NCBI GenBank assembly: GCA_950295325.1
Contig: OX485803.1
Location: forward strand, 44,345,554-44,409,553
Direction of reading: 5' to 3'
DNA length: 64,000 nucleotides
DNA from: Polytrichum commune
Lineage: Eukaryota; Streptophyta; Polytrichopsida; Polytrichales; Polytrichaceae
The notes under the pieces were generated by a model. It saw only the letters and a program-made list of their open reading frames with translations, was not told where the DNA came from and made no database searches. Below are positions 44,340-58,800 of this stretch, piece after piece. Both the position numbers and the translations under genes were made by a program. The first letter of the stretch is position 1. Every line of letters starts with the position of its first letter.

Positions 44340-44515
44340 TTACAAATGACACGGTTGGGTTTGAGAAATAACTGGTTGAAGTTCAAGAGTTCAAAAAAAT
44401 TACCATCATTTTAGAGGAATTTATGGAATTGATAAATATGTATTTCAAATTGATAAATAAAAACCGGAAGATCACAACATGCAATTGGAAACACTAGGAC
44501 ACCAATACCAAAAAG
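44340..44515 (+). repeat. R3 repeat copy
   Basis: Contains GAAATAACTGGTTGAAGTTC, ATTTTAGAGGAATTTATGGA and GGAAACACTAGGACAC in the same order as the copy at 22965-23140. Confidence 0.5.
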
Positions 44516-47150
44516 TTCCATGTTGAGCCATAAATGGACATACATGACAACCGATGTTTTTTCAAACAATTGATATCATATATGGATATATTGTATGTGA
44601 TCCTATTCTAGTAAGAACTCCGAGACTATTTATTATTTTGGTACAAAACACCTAATACTCTAGTTCCTTGAGAAACTATGTCTGTTAGCAATGAAAATAT
44701 TTGGGCAAATTTTTGCAGAAACTTACCTTGAAATTTGGGTTTAGACACCCATGTGTGTTCAGGGGATCATTTTTAAGGCCCAAGTACTCAAAAACTTATC
44801 CATACCCACCACATGGTGCAAGCAAGTGCCGATTCATTCAAACGTCTTTTCGCCCCCTCCTTCCCACCCACAATATTGAGGTTACCATCTCCTTCTCATG
44901 CTTCACTTCCTTGCTAGCAAAGCCCTAGCCGCGGGAAGGTTGTCTCGCCGCATGTAGCCACCTCCGCCAAGCCCAATACGTCTTGATTCTTCTTGCTTGC
45001 ATGAGGCCTCACCTTTGTTTATTTATTTTGTGTGAGCTCTAAGTTGAGCTGCTTACATGTGTCTACAAGGGGAGTTGCAAGTTTAAGGTGGTCACGGTGG
45101 TGATTATGGTTTGGCGATTTCCCATTTAATTATCTGCCATTAAGCACTATTAAGTTTAAATTACAGAGAGTTTCATTGTCACCGACCAGGTACAAATCGC
45201 ACTCCCTCCCTCTTCCATTCATCAATCTTGCTCCTTGCTCATCATTTTCTAACAATCTTGCTCGTCATGGTCATCCTCATTCAACAATCTAGCACATCCT
45301 TTGGCTAGCCGTGAGCATGTAGCTTTGATTCCTCTACCTAGCCATTAGCAATTGGCTTTGTGCATCAATGCAACCACTACTAGTTATTTAGTTTGATTGG
45401 GTTTGGGTTTGGTTTACAATTTTGCAAGTTGCATGCCATATTGATTAGGTACCTAGGGGTGTTGGGTGCAGGCGCTTGTTTGGGTTACAAATTTACGAAT
45501 TCCCAAACACTAGAAGTGTTGGGTGTGGAACATTGCAACAACGATTAGTGCTTTTGAGCACTTTGCAACACTTCTCATATTGTATGTGTTGATATTGCTT
45601 TCGGGACTTTGTAGCATTTTGCATTTTGCATGTACTCATTTTGTTCTTGGTACTTCGCCACATTCTACAATCTACACATGTTGATTTTACTCAAGTTGGT
45701 ACTTTGCAGTATTTTGCAATTTGCATGTGCTCAATTTGTTGCACATCATTTGGCTGAGTTTAGGGTGGTATTGTGATTTTCATTACCACCATGATGTGTT
45801 TGTCAAATTCTAACTAGTGTCCACAATTTGGGAGTGTAGAATCAAAGGCATCCAAGGGGCACTAGCAATCTGATGTAAAAGGTGAATGGTAATTTTACCA
45901 TCTGATTCCAATGAATTGAGTATTTTTCTCCATCAATCTCACATGGCCAATGTTTGTTTCTCATATAGCATCTTTGAATCTTGTTTCCACGATGTCGCCA
46001 TATCTCATAACTACTTGTGAAGCAAGAGATAATTGCAATGAGGCCGGCTATTCATTTACGATTATGTGTTTGTTTTATGAACATTACTAACGTTTGAAAT
46101 GCATGTAGTGCACTATGCTATAGTTGGGCAAAGTCTTTTTGAGATTTCGTTCCCCCCCCCCACACACAATATTTTTTGTAACCAAACTTATATTTTAATT
46201 GTATGTTGTAACATTTTTTTTAACTTGCTAGATGAAAGGTGAGAAGTTGTTGGTTCAAAGTGTTCGCCAAATACATACTCCCAATGGCTTCAAATAACAT
46301 GCAATCACATACATGTATGTGGTTGTTATTGCCGCATTATTCCCTCACCCTAAAAATTGTGTTGTTGAATATAATTTTTTTGCCAAAATTTCTCCACTCT
46401 TTTTTACCATTGTGCGGTAAAACCCCTCCATGTTCACCACCCTAGCTACCTTTAGTTTTACAAAATGTTTACACTACCTTGTTAGGTTGTAATACAACTT
46501 GTTTTAAGACACTCAATTCAATCATTTCCTGAAATTATCATAACACATATATTTTTCTTGTGAACACATGTTTCTTTCATATTTTGGACAAACGTCAAGT
46601 CGGATAGAAAAGCACTTGTTGAATCACTATCCTTCTCTTAAACTAGGATTTAAATATATTTGGATTTGCGCATGAATTTTGAACAATTCCAGCTGCCGAC
46701 ATGATGTATGCTAGAAAGCATAACTATACAAATATGATGGTTGACGAACATGAAATATAAACATTCGAAGGTATGGTTGTTAAGTTAATGCTTTTGTTGT
46801 TGTTGTCATTTGATGTTTTGTCCTCATAAATGCACGTCCCTTATTATTATTTTTGGACAAGTGATTTGTCCAAATATACTTAAATACTAGTTCTAAAGAT
46901 GTAGTGCAAATACTCTAGCTTGGCTACCCCTTCATCCACATGTATTGTGTTGCCTTGTAGATGGAGTATCCAACATCACGACACATATGATAATAGGTCA
47001 TGTACCAAACCAAACCACGTAGTTGTGGTTGATTATTGTGGGTAACACAACCAATCACAAGTACAACCACCTTTTCATGTAAACAACGCCTCAATGTTCA
47101 CTAACTTCACTTCACTTGTTGGCTCCATGTCAAATAGTACAAAGGTGTTA
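44516..47150. other. intergenic with a small tandem repeat, no gene seen
   Basis: AT-rich. At about 45555-45745 three to four units of about 49 bp share ACTTTG.AG.ATTTTGCA and TTTGCATGT.CTCA.TTTG. A run of C residues lies near 46150. Nothing coding is supported. Confidence 0.45.
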
Positions 47151-47159
47151 TTCGATTGT

Positions 47160-47480
47160 TTTTTCTTTATTGATAATGATCGGTGTGTGGTTAGGTGAGG
47201 ATCAAAGACAAACACCATAAAGACAAAATTTGTTTAAGTTAAAAGAGATCAGATGACATCTTTCACATTTAGTAACATGCTCCACACTCAATAGTGAAAC
47301 TTACTTGGGAGGAGCTTTGTATTCAATTAAGAAATCATACAAGCATGTACTTTTGACGACCATAACTAGAGAAGGAGAGATATGATTTTCAATCCAAATT
47401 TTGTTGTGCTTCGTCATAGATTTGCTAATGCAACACGAGTTTTGTTGTATAAATCTAATCAGTAAAGTTGGAGAAAATGA
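47160..47480 (+). mobile_element. R1 long-subtype copy
   Basis: Diverged R1 core (GATCGGTGTGTGGTTAGGTG, AAACACCATAAAGACAAAAT, AAAAGAGATCAGATGAC) followed by the long-subtype extension (GATTTGCTAATGCAACACGA). Confidence 0.55.
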
Positions 47481-47570
47481 AGAACAAACAAAATAACCAC
47501 AAAGGCAACAAGGCTTTAAAATTACATAGGTCCAATAATGACACCTACTTTGAGTCTCTAACATGAAGCT

Positions 47571-47948
47571 ACACTAAATATAGTATTTAGTGTCACCAAT
47601 TTTATTTGTCTTGCTCAATACTAATATAAAACACAGTGTAGTGTCACCAACACTAAATGTTAACCCAAGATTATTTGTCATTCCTTGTAATTTTTTTTTG
47701 GGGGGGATTATAGATTTACAGTATTGCAATTAGTGTCACTTACCAAGTAATTTCTCATCCAATTTTCAATCATCCATGACAATATTTCATCACAAGTTGC
47801 TGACAAGAGAAGGGAGGGTTTCGGCCAATGAATGAACTCATTCATCATCCATGACAATATTTGTTCACTTATTCATAAGAAGTGTCATCCAAAAAGTGAT
47901 CATAGTGACATAAAATATCATATGACACTAAATATCATATTTAGTGTC
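47571..47948. mobile_element. R4 fold-back element, uninterrupted copy (~378 bp)
   Basis: It begins ACACTAAATATAGTATTTAG and ends CTAAATATCATATTTAGTGT. The two ends are inverted relative to one another and each end is itself a near-perfect palindrome that could fold alone. It represents the empty site for the R2 insertion in the other copy (23996-24902). No ORF. Confidence 0.75.
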
Positions 47949-48594
47949 AGCTAGTCTACTCACCGCATGCCTCCAAGTCACTTGAAGCTACGAGTACAAG
48001 GGAACATGCACACATGAATAGACTCCCTTACTTATTATGAAAAGGCTCCAATACAAAATAGCCTTTTTGGTTCAGATTTGCACTCATTCAAACTTCATTT
48101 GCGTTGAAAATTAGTTGCTTCAATATGACTCATGCTAGCTAATCTACAACATTTTTCTGCAATCATTTTGACAATTCTAATGATATGAAATTTGCATAAA
48201 ACTCTAAAAGTGACACTTTAAGACATGGATGCCTTATTACACCCCGTAATATCAACATCAATAATGCCACTCACTTTCTAATATCCCGAAACCCTAGGGA
48301 ATGGATCTTCGTAGTTCAAATCTCACTCCTTATTGTCACATTTCCCTCCCTTATCTCACAAAATTTGTCATTAATGCAAACCACCCAAGAAGTCAACCCA
48401 CACCGTCACATTGTGCCATGTGTCAACACGTGGAGTGCCATCTTCTTATTCTTCTTCTTATGTCACTTGTTGAATGCTAGTATATGTGTCCACCACATCG
48501 CCCGGGAAAGTCAAGTGGAGTGGACCACACTAGCATAAGTGACGGGAAAACAAATTCAAATTGTTCTCACATCTCCTGTGTATTATTCCATAAT

Positions 48595-48706
48595 ATCACA
48601 TGCTAGACTAATTATATTATAGTATCACGCATCCATGCTAACCCTACAAAACTCCGTAATATCACGTGCACGTTGGTTGCCACAGGTGTGATACTACGGA
48701 GTTTAG
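48595..48706. repeat. inverted repeat / hairpin upstream of GH9 gene
   Basis: AAACTCCGTAATATCACGTG (about 48651) pairs with GTGTGATACTACGGAGTTTA (about 48688) across a short loop. Variants of TAATATCAC(A/G)TGC recur nearby (48592, 48628) and CCGTAATATCA at 48246. It may be the core of a small fold-back element. Confidence 0.45.
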
Positions 48707-49172
48707 AGTGTACTTATTGTTGTATTCGGCCATAAAGAAAGCCCGCACCGAAGTCGGATAGAGCGAGCGGCCGAGTGCGGAGCGGCGGCGGCGGAAGTAC
48801 CACTGGTGGAATGCTGTTAATAGGCAACGAATCCGTGGAATCTTGGAGGATTCGGGACGCCTGGGCTAGTTTGGGCGCTACCGGTTCGTCGGATTGGATA
48901 GTGTTGGGGTCCCTGCAAATCAGCGGACATGGCGCGCCACGGAATAGGCGCTGCTGCCGCCGTGTTGGGCGTCACGGCGTTGGAGTTGTTTAGCAGTTTC
49001 CTTCATCGACCTCCAATCCTTCACGTGAGCCCTCACTATTCCCAAGCTTGTGTGTCTTCCATCGCTTGCATTGCCCAAGTTTGCAAGAATCGGATCAGCT
49101 CAGGCCACGGCGGTGCTAAGTTACTGCTCTTCTTCAGTCGGTGCCTGCATTGCCAATTTTGTTGCTGAAAAT

Positions 49173-49181
49173 CTATAAATA
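49173..49181 (+). promoter_or_regulatory. TATA box of the GH9 gene
   Basis: CTATAAATA lies 205 bp upstream of the ATG at 49386, in a proper context for a plant core promoter. This predicts transcription from about 49205 and a ~180-base 5' UTR. The GC-rich stretch 48750-49020 is just upstream. Confidence 0.6.
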
Positions 49182-49358
49182 CCCGTCGACACCAACGAAC
49201 TTACTGTGCGACGAAATTTGGAATGCAGGAAGGAGCGGGCGTTTGGAATTCAGGAATTGTAGTGGCGAGGGGGAGGATCTTGTTGGAGAAGGTTTGCAGT
49301 ATGGAGATGATGTTGGAGTGAAAGTTTTGCATCTGAGGTTTGATTCGATTTGATCTGA

Positions 49359-52992
<3,634 letters not shown>

Positions 52993-55000
52993 ATTGGTGG
53001 AAGAGGTTTAGTTCAAGGATTCGTTTGCAATTAATTTGATTGCGGTGTAAGGACTAGGGTTTGGCGCTTAGGATTTAAGTAGGTTGCTACGTCAGGCATG
53101 GTTGACGAAAGAGACGAGGATTTGCATCCCTTGGATGAATGTGTATTCCGTCTCGAATTCTGTTATAGAGTTCTGAGCTGCTGGTAGGTGGCCGAACATG
53201 AGGATGAAGTTCATCCTTATTATAGAGTATTGGAAAGATAAGATAGATGGTCTCTCGCCCAAAAAGCTTAAGTTAGTTTTTGGGATGGAAGTTGGGCTCA
53301 TGTGTAACATTTGTTGCTTCAACATTGATGAAATTTTCTTTTGCGCTTACATTTTGCCTCGAGACCATTTCCATGTTGAAGATGGCTTCCAAATGTGTTT
53401 CACATAATGCGAAGAGTTGGAGTAGATTAGATGATAGACCTAAGTTAGCCTACATTTATGGCCGAAAATCAAGCAGGGATAAATGTCCCACATGATCGAA
53501 TGCTCTTATTAACTTTCCCCCTGATAAGTATGCAAGAAGAGGAAACTAGTGCACCGACAATTTAGAATTAAGTTACGATAAAATGTAGGAACACTATTTT
53601 CTTCCAACAGCTTGGTCCGGTGCACACTACTTCTAGGTATCCATGGGAAACATTATTTGAGCTTTGGTCTACATCATTACAAAATAATAATGTAGAAGTA
53701 ACAAGATAACACTCGTCCGATCTCATCCACTTAAGTATGTGGTTTGTTGTTTTTATTTATTTATTTTGTGCTATATAGGGGGTTGTTGTTCTAGGGGTGA
53801 GATTTGTAAAGGTTTTGAAACAAATTATTGGAAGCATAAATTTTTTTGACATATTTACCTCTCCCTGTTTTTGTACTCATTGATTTCAAATTACTTTGTC
53901 ATGAAAATGGAAATATTCTAGATTGAGAGGCCTTGGATTCAAAGACAACCGAAGTATGATTATAACATCATTTCATGTAGTATTAACCTAGTCCCAAAGG
54001 GCACCTTTTCCAAGTTTGAGAAAAATCCCATAAATTGGCCATCTTATTTGGGAGATCCATTAATTTACTCGGCATGCAAGCTCATGGATTTCAAATCAAA
54101 AGGAGCATAAAACCCACATCATTTAGAACTTATGAGGAAATTTTATTTATAGCAGAAGTTGAAACAAGCTTAAAAGGCCTCCTCCACTTTATTCTCCCTC
54201 ATGTCCTTCACCAGGATGCAGAGAGGGACAATAAAGGACCCAAAGGAATTGGAAGATATATCCATGTTGGCAACGCCAACACCAAGCTCCGCTCCCTGAT
54301 CTCCCTCACTAGGATCTCAGAACAACAAAAGAGGGAGTTTTCCATCCCTACAAAGATTATATAACTACATGCCACCCCCAAGACAACACCAACATCCCCT
54401 TGCCTTTCATTTCTTGCTCCCATCCCTAGCAACCATTTGGCAATCTTTCTTGACAAAGCCCATCAACCTATTCCTGCCCATTGCTGGCCAATGTGAGGAT
54501 TGCATGTTTTACTTAATACAACATGGTATTTTTGGCTATTCACCATGCCAACGCACTACTTATATGTGTGACTACTAAATAATGCTATGAGGGAGATTGT
54601 TGGATACATAGTGAAAGATAAAATTTGCTGGTAAGTTAAGAGTACCATTGAGGGGACGAGGACAAACAACAATTCTCCTTATTTATGGTTAATATGTTTT
54701 AAATTGGATCACATTGGTCAAAAGTCAGGTCGACGATTCTAAAATACTTGAAGATATAGGAGTTCCGGACTTGGACTAAGTGCATTATTGGTTTGGGCAC
54801 AAGAGAATTATCCCTCTGAGTGACGGTGCCACCTGCCATAGATCGATTGGCTAGAACACATGCAAAAGCTGATGTGGCATGAGCAGAAATTCAGTTTCGA
54901 CATGCAAATTGCTTAGTAAACTGTTAAGGGTATATCTATAAAACTTAAAATCGTAGGGTTTTCAAGTTGGCGAGGCTCAAGCCATTTTGCCGTTAAGTTA
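52993..55000. other. GH9 3' UTR and intergenic, no further gene seen
   Basis: The first ~100 bp are the GH9 3' UTR (this part is also present in the inverted copy at 55466). The rest is AT-rich. A frame at 54035-54364 is open for 109 codons, but nothing in it looks like a known protein. Confidence 0.45.
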
Positions 55001-55253
55001 TTGGGGAACATATTGTGAACGCGAAGGGAACGTATTGGCGGGAGAAAGCTCGAGCTACGCTTCTCGTGTGCTTCTCTTTCGTTTTGTTCTCGCCGATCGC
55101 CATCTGAATTGCCCAAAACTCGTCGTCCAATGCAACGTCTCCGCCCATTCTTCGCACTCTTCGCGAAGCGGGTCACATTGTGACCTTGGAACTTGCTGAT
55201 TCGGCTCTAAATCAAGAAAATTACCCGCCATTTGGATCACAGTTGCGTCTGAG
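55000..55253 (+). promoter_or_regulatory. probable promoter and 5' UTR exon of SNI1
   Basis: A GC-richer stretch ends in a consensus donor (GAG/GTAAGT at 55253/55254). The acceptor TGTTCGCAG at about 55785 precedes the ATG at 55820. I infer a 5' UTR exon and a ~530-bp leader intron that holds the inverted GH9 fragment. Confidence 0.45.
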
Positions 55254-55465
55254 GTAAGTAAGGAATTCAGTCATCCGCTGGTGTCTTAGGTTTTGTGTTG
55301 GGATCTTTCTTGCGAAAGAATTATCTCGAAAAATTCTTCTAAGAATAATAAGCGGAGGCATTATAGAAGTACCTAATGAGCAATTTGGACTATAAAAAAT
55401 CGCTTCTGTGTTGAAGAATCGAGCGATGCTTTGGCACCGGCAACCATGCCTAACATACATACATA

Positions 55466-55768
55466 CAACCTAAACCCTGAGCGCCAAACCCTAGTTACAC
55501 CGCAATCAAACAATTGCAAACGAATCTTTGAACCTCTCCACCAATTTATGCATAGGTGTATGATCGCACATAAATCTGTGCTTTGCTGGACAGAAAGATT
55601 TATGCAAATTCCACTCTCTCCCGGCTTTAGCAATTTCACGGTTGCAGGGAGTGTGTAGACGTTGCCATTTCCTCGCACTTTTTCAAGCTGCTAGAGCTGG
55701 GAGTAGATTCGGTGCACCACTAAGTGGGCGGCCTTGGTGTTTTGTTGGAGATGTTGGTGATCTTTCCG
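55466..55768 (-). pseudogene. inverted 3' fragment of the GH9 endoglucanase gene (CBM49 plus 3' UTR)
   Basis: Read on the minus strand, this matches the last exon and 3' UTR of the upstream GH9 gene from the GGAAAGATCACCAAC segment of CBM49 to about 90 bp past the stop. VRGNGNVYTLP and KLLKPGES are readable. A single-base deletion near the start of the match, a TGG-to-TAG change and a further indel after KPGES break the frame, so it cannot encode a CBM. The ends are not a poly(A) tail, so it is a DNA-level inverted duplication. It lies in the inferred leader intron of SNI1. Confidence 0.85.
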
Positions 55769-55819
55769 AAGATGTTATGTTCGCAGGACTTATATTTGAC
55801 GTCACCCGAGAGCGTCGAC

Positions 55820-58800
55820 ATGCCGCCAAAGAAGCAGAAGCTTAACGAAGTCGAGGCTCCTGTTGCAAAATGTACAACACAGCATCGCAGTACCAGGGTA
55901 CATTTTGCCTACAGCACCAACTCAGATATAAATCTAATGAAGAACTTTAGTTTTTCCAACCATTCATATTTTTTGGACTTGGATCCAGGAAAATACGTCC
56001 AATCATATACTTACACTTTCCTTTGACTTGGTCCTTGCACGTTTGACTAGATTTGTGCAAGTACATTTTCTTTCTTGAACTTGACGTGCCCTTCTATTTA
56101 TATCTCACAATTTGAATCTATCATGTGATTTGCAGCGTTCTACAAGGAACGCAGCTCAACTGCCTCCCCCCATCCAGGTATGCTTCAACTACACTCTTAC
56201 GTCTTATGGGAATCCAATATCCATGAGTCATTCATATAGACTAAGTTAAGATACCAAAGCATGTCCAGCGGATGAAATGTGAATCTCTTTATCTGAGATT
56301 TGAATGCAATTAAAAGTTAATCTGCTGGATCCTTGTTGTGGGGTGGTAGCATCCACGTGGCTGTCACGACCTTGCCATTTCCTCATGAAGCTTTCTTTCT
56401 GCCAAATCTCAAGTTCTTGCAAGGATTGTGTGAATATTATGACTCCTTAACCTTGTTATACTTGCCCTAGACAACTGAGGTCGAGGACCATGCGGTGGGT
56501 GTGCAAATTGCTATTTGGTTAGCTCTATTGAGCACTGATTTCTTGTAGGTAGTCTATTTCATTCTATTGGCATCGTCATTTCATTTGTTGTCTTGGAAAA
56601 ACTGGACTATTGCTAATAGCATACCTGATGATTGGAATGAATGTTGATTGTGCAATCTTCTGAATTTGACTTTTTGGACAGGTTTGCATTATACTATCAC
56701 TTTTCTTTGACCTAAAAGGTTGGATGTGATGTTTTTATCCATAGATTACAAAAAGAAAGGAAAGCCAGGAAGTTGGGAACTCATCTGTTAGATGGAGGGA
56801 TGAAGAAGCTGGAAAGGAGCGTAGGCAAATGGGAGCCTCTGTCGCGACCAACATTCTTGCTCTTGCTGATACTCTTGGTGTTAAGGAAGGGTCTCATGTT
56901 GATGCTGACCGTAAGACTGCTATACCCTCTGGCTGATTATGATGATATTGGTGAGATGTTTTAGTTCAAGGAGTCTGTTTTGAGCCTAATTCATGGTGAA
57001 TTTGTGCAGAGTTGCTGTTTTTGGACACAGTTCGGGTGATGGCCATCACTCCAGAGATTGCTATGGTTCCTGCGAAGTATGTCATCTTTTGCCATCCCCT
57101 TTTGTCCATCTATTGGAGGTTCTTGCTTTGTCTACTGAAACGTTCATGCTTTTCTATTGTGGGCGAAGCTGAAGAGGAAATTTTGGATCATACTAGTTTA
57201 TGAACATACTATTATTGACTTGCCCCTTCTTTTGAGGTAAATTCTTTTGTCTCTTAACAATGCACTAGAAGTACAGCTTATTATGACAGGGAGGATAGGT
57301 TTCTACACCCCGGAAACTAGGGTTTGACATCTTTGGCACAAGAACTTCACTCTTTACTTCAATTATGTGGTAACCTCTAATTCTAAAATGCAACAGCTTT
57401 GAAATTAGTTTGGTGCACTCTAATTCTTGAGGGCAGCATCAATTAGGTGGCCAGTAATGTGTATTATAACTTTATTATGTTTGTCATGGCGCAGGTGCAC
57501 TGAATACCTTTAAATTGTGAGGGATTAATGATGTGAAAGTAGTGGTCATGTGATTGTAGAGATGTGTATGAGAAGATCCTTTCAGGAATACAGCAGACAA
57601 AGTCATTGCAAGTGATAATGGCCAGTTTTCGATTGCTCCATGACCTTGACCTGGTTAGTTATTCCTTTTAATATATAGGCCGAGCAAAATACTATTTGCA
57701 TTTAGAGGTCCTTGCCAGTGTAATGTCAACCTAGAACCAGAATAGGCATTAATAGTGTTGCCTTTTGGTTCGTTAACTTGCCAAGGATTTCCTTGTTTTC
57801 CTTGTTGCTTTGTTCCAGGCTCAGAATTGTTTCGTTGCCTTGTTTTTGTGGCAGCGTCATCCGCAGGTTACAGTGACATCAAGTGGAACTGGGTTAGGGA
57901 AGGCATTTGACTTGATGGATAATAAGGTTGGACAGATTCCTCACCATATTTGAGTACCTTGTTTAGAGCAATAATGAGCTGCTGTTACGAAGAATGAGTG
58001 GGACCTCATGTTGCCATGCATAATGAGCAGAGTCTCACTTGTTAATGGACCCTGATCAAGAGTGCAGTCCTTATGTTTAGATTCACTCTCAAATTTTGTC
58101 GTGGGAATGCTAGGAACATGTCTGGTCACCCTTTGAACGCAACCTTCAACAAGCTGAGGAAGCAGGATCGTCAAGAAAGCCCGTCAAAGTTCCCGTGGTA
58201 AGTAGTATTCTGTGCAAGTATCTCTTTGTAATAAATATGTATTCCATGTTTCTTGTTCTGACTTTTGATGTGGCCCTAATGTGGATCTGGACAGGATCTG
58301 TTCATGCTGCTGGATTGTATTGCTAACAATATGAAAGGAGGGCCCAAGTCAAAACTTATGAAGATGAAACTGAAGCACAAGACTGCCAAAAATGAAGACC
58401 CTCTGATTGTAAGCTTTACTTGATTTACTACTAAAACAATAATTGCTCTACAGTTGGGTTCAATCTGAACTTTTACTCTACAGTAATTTTGCCTCGAATA
58501 AGAAGTATAGATGCTTGGCTTGTCAATGTTGAAATGTCAATTAATGTTTCCTCCCTATTGAGTTATGCATAGTTTGTCTAAGGTGTTCTGTGTGTGTTTT
58601 TTGGCAGAGACTAGTGCAACTTTTAATGTTCCAGTGGTTGGTCAGCCTTCTCAAATCTGACTTTCAAGCACGACAAAGGGTGTGTCAAGGTATTGCACAC
58701 ATATTTTCAGCCCTATATTACAAGGGTAGATCTACTCAGGAGGAACACTATGCATTGGCTTTTAGATCAGTTGGGTGTGATCAGAATTATTGGCACCTCA

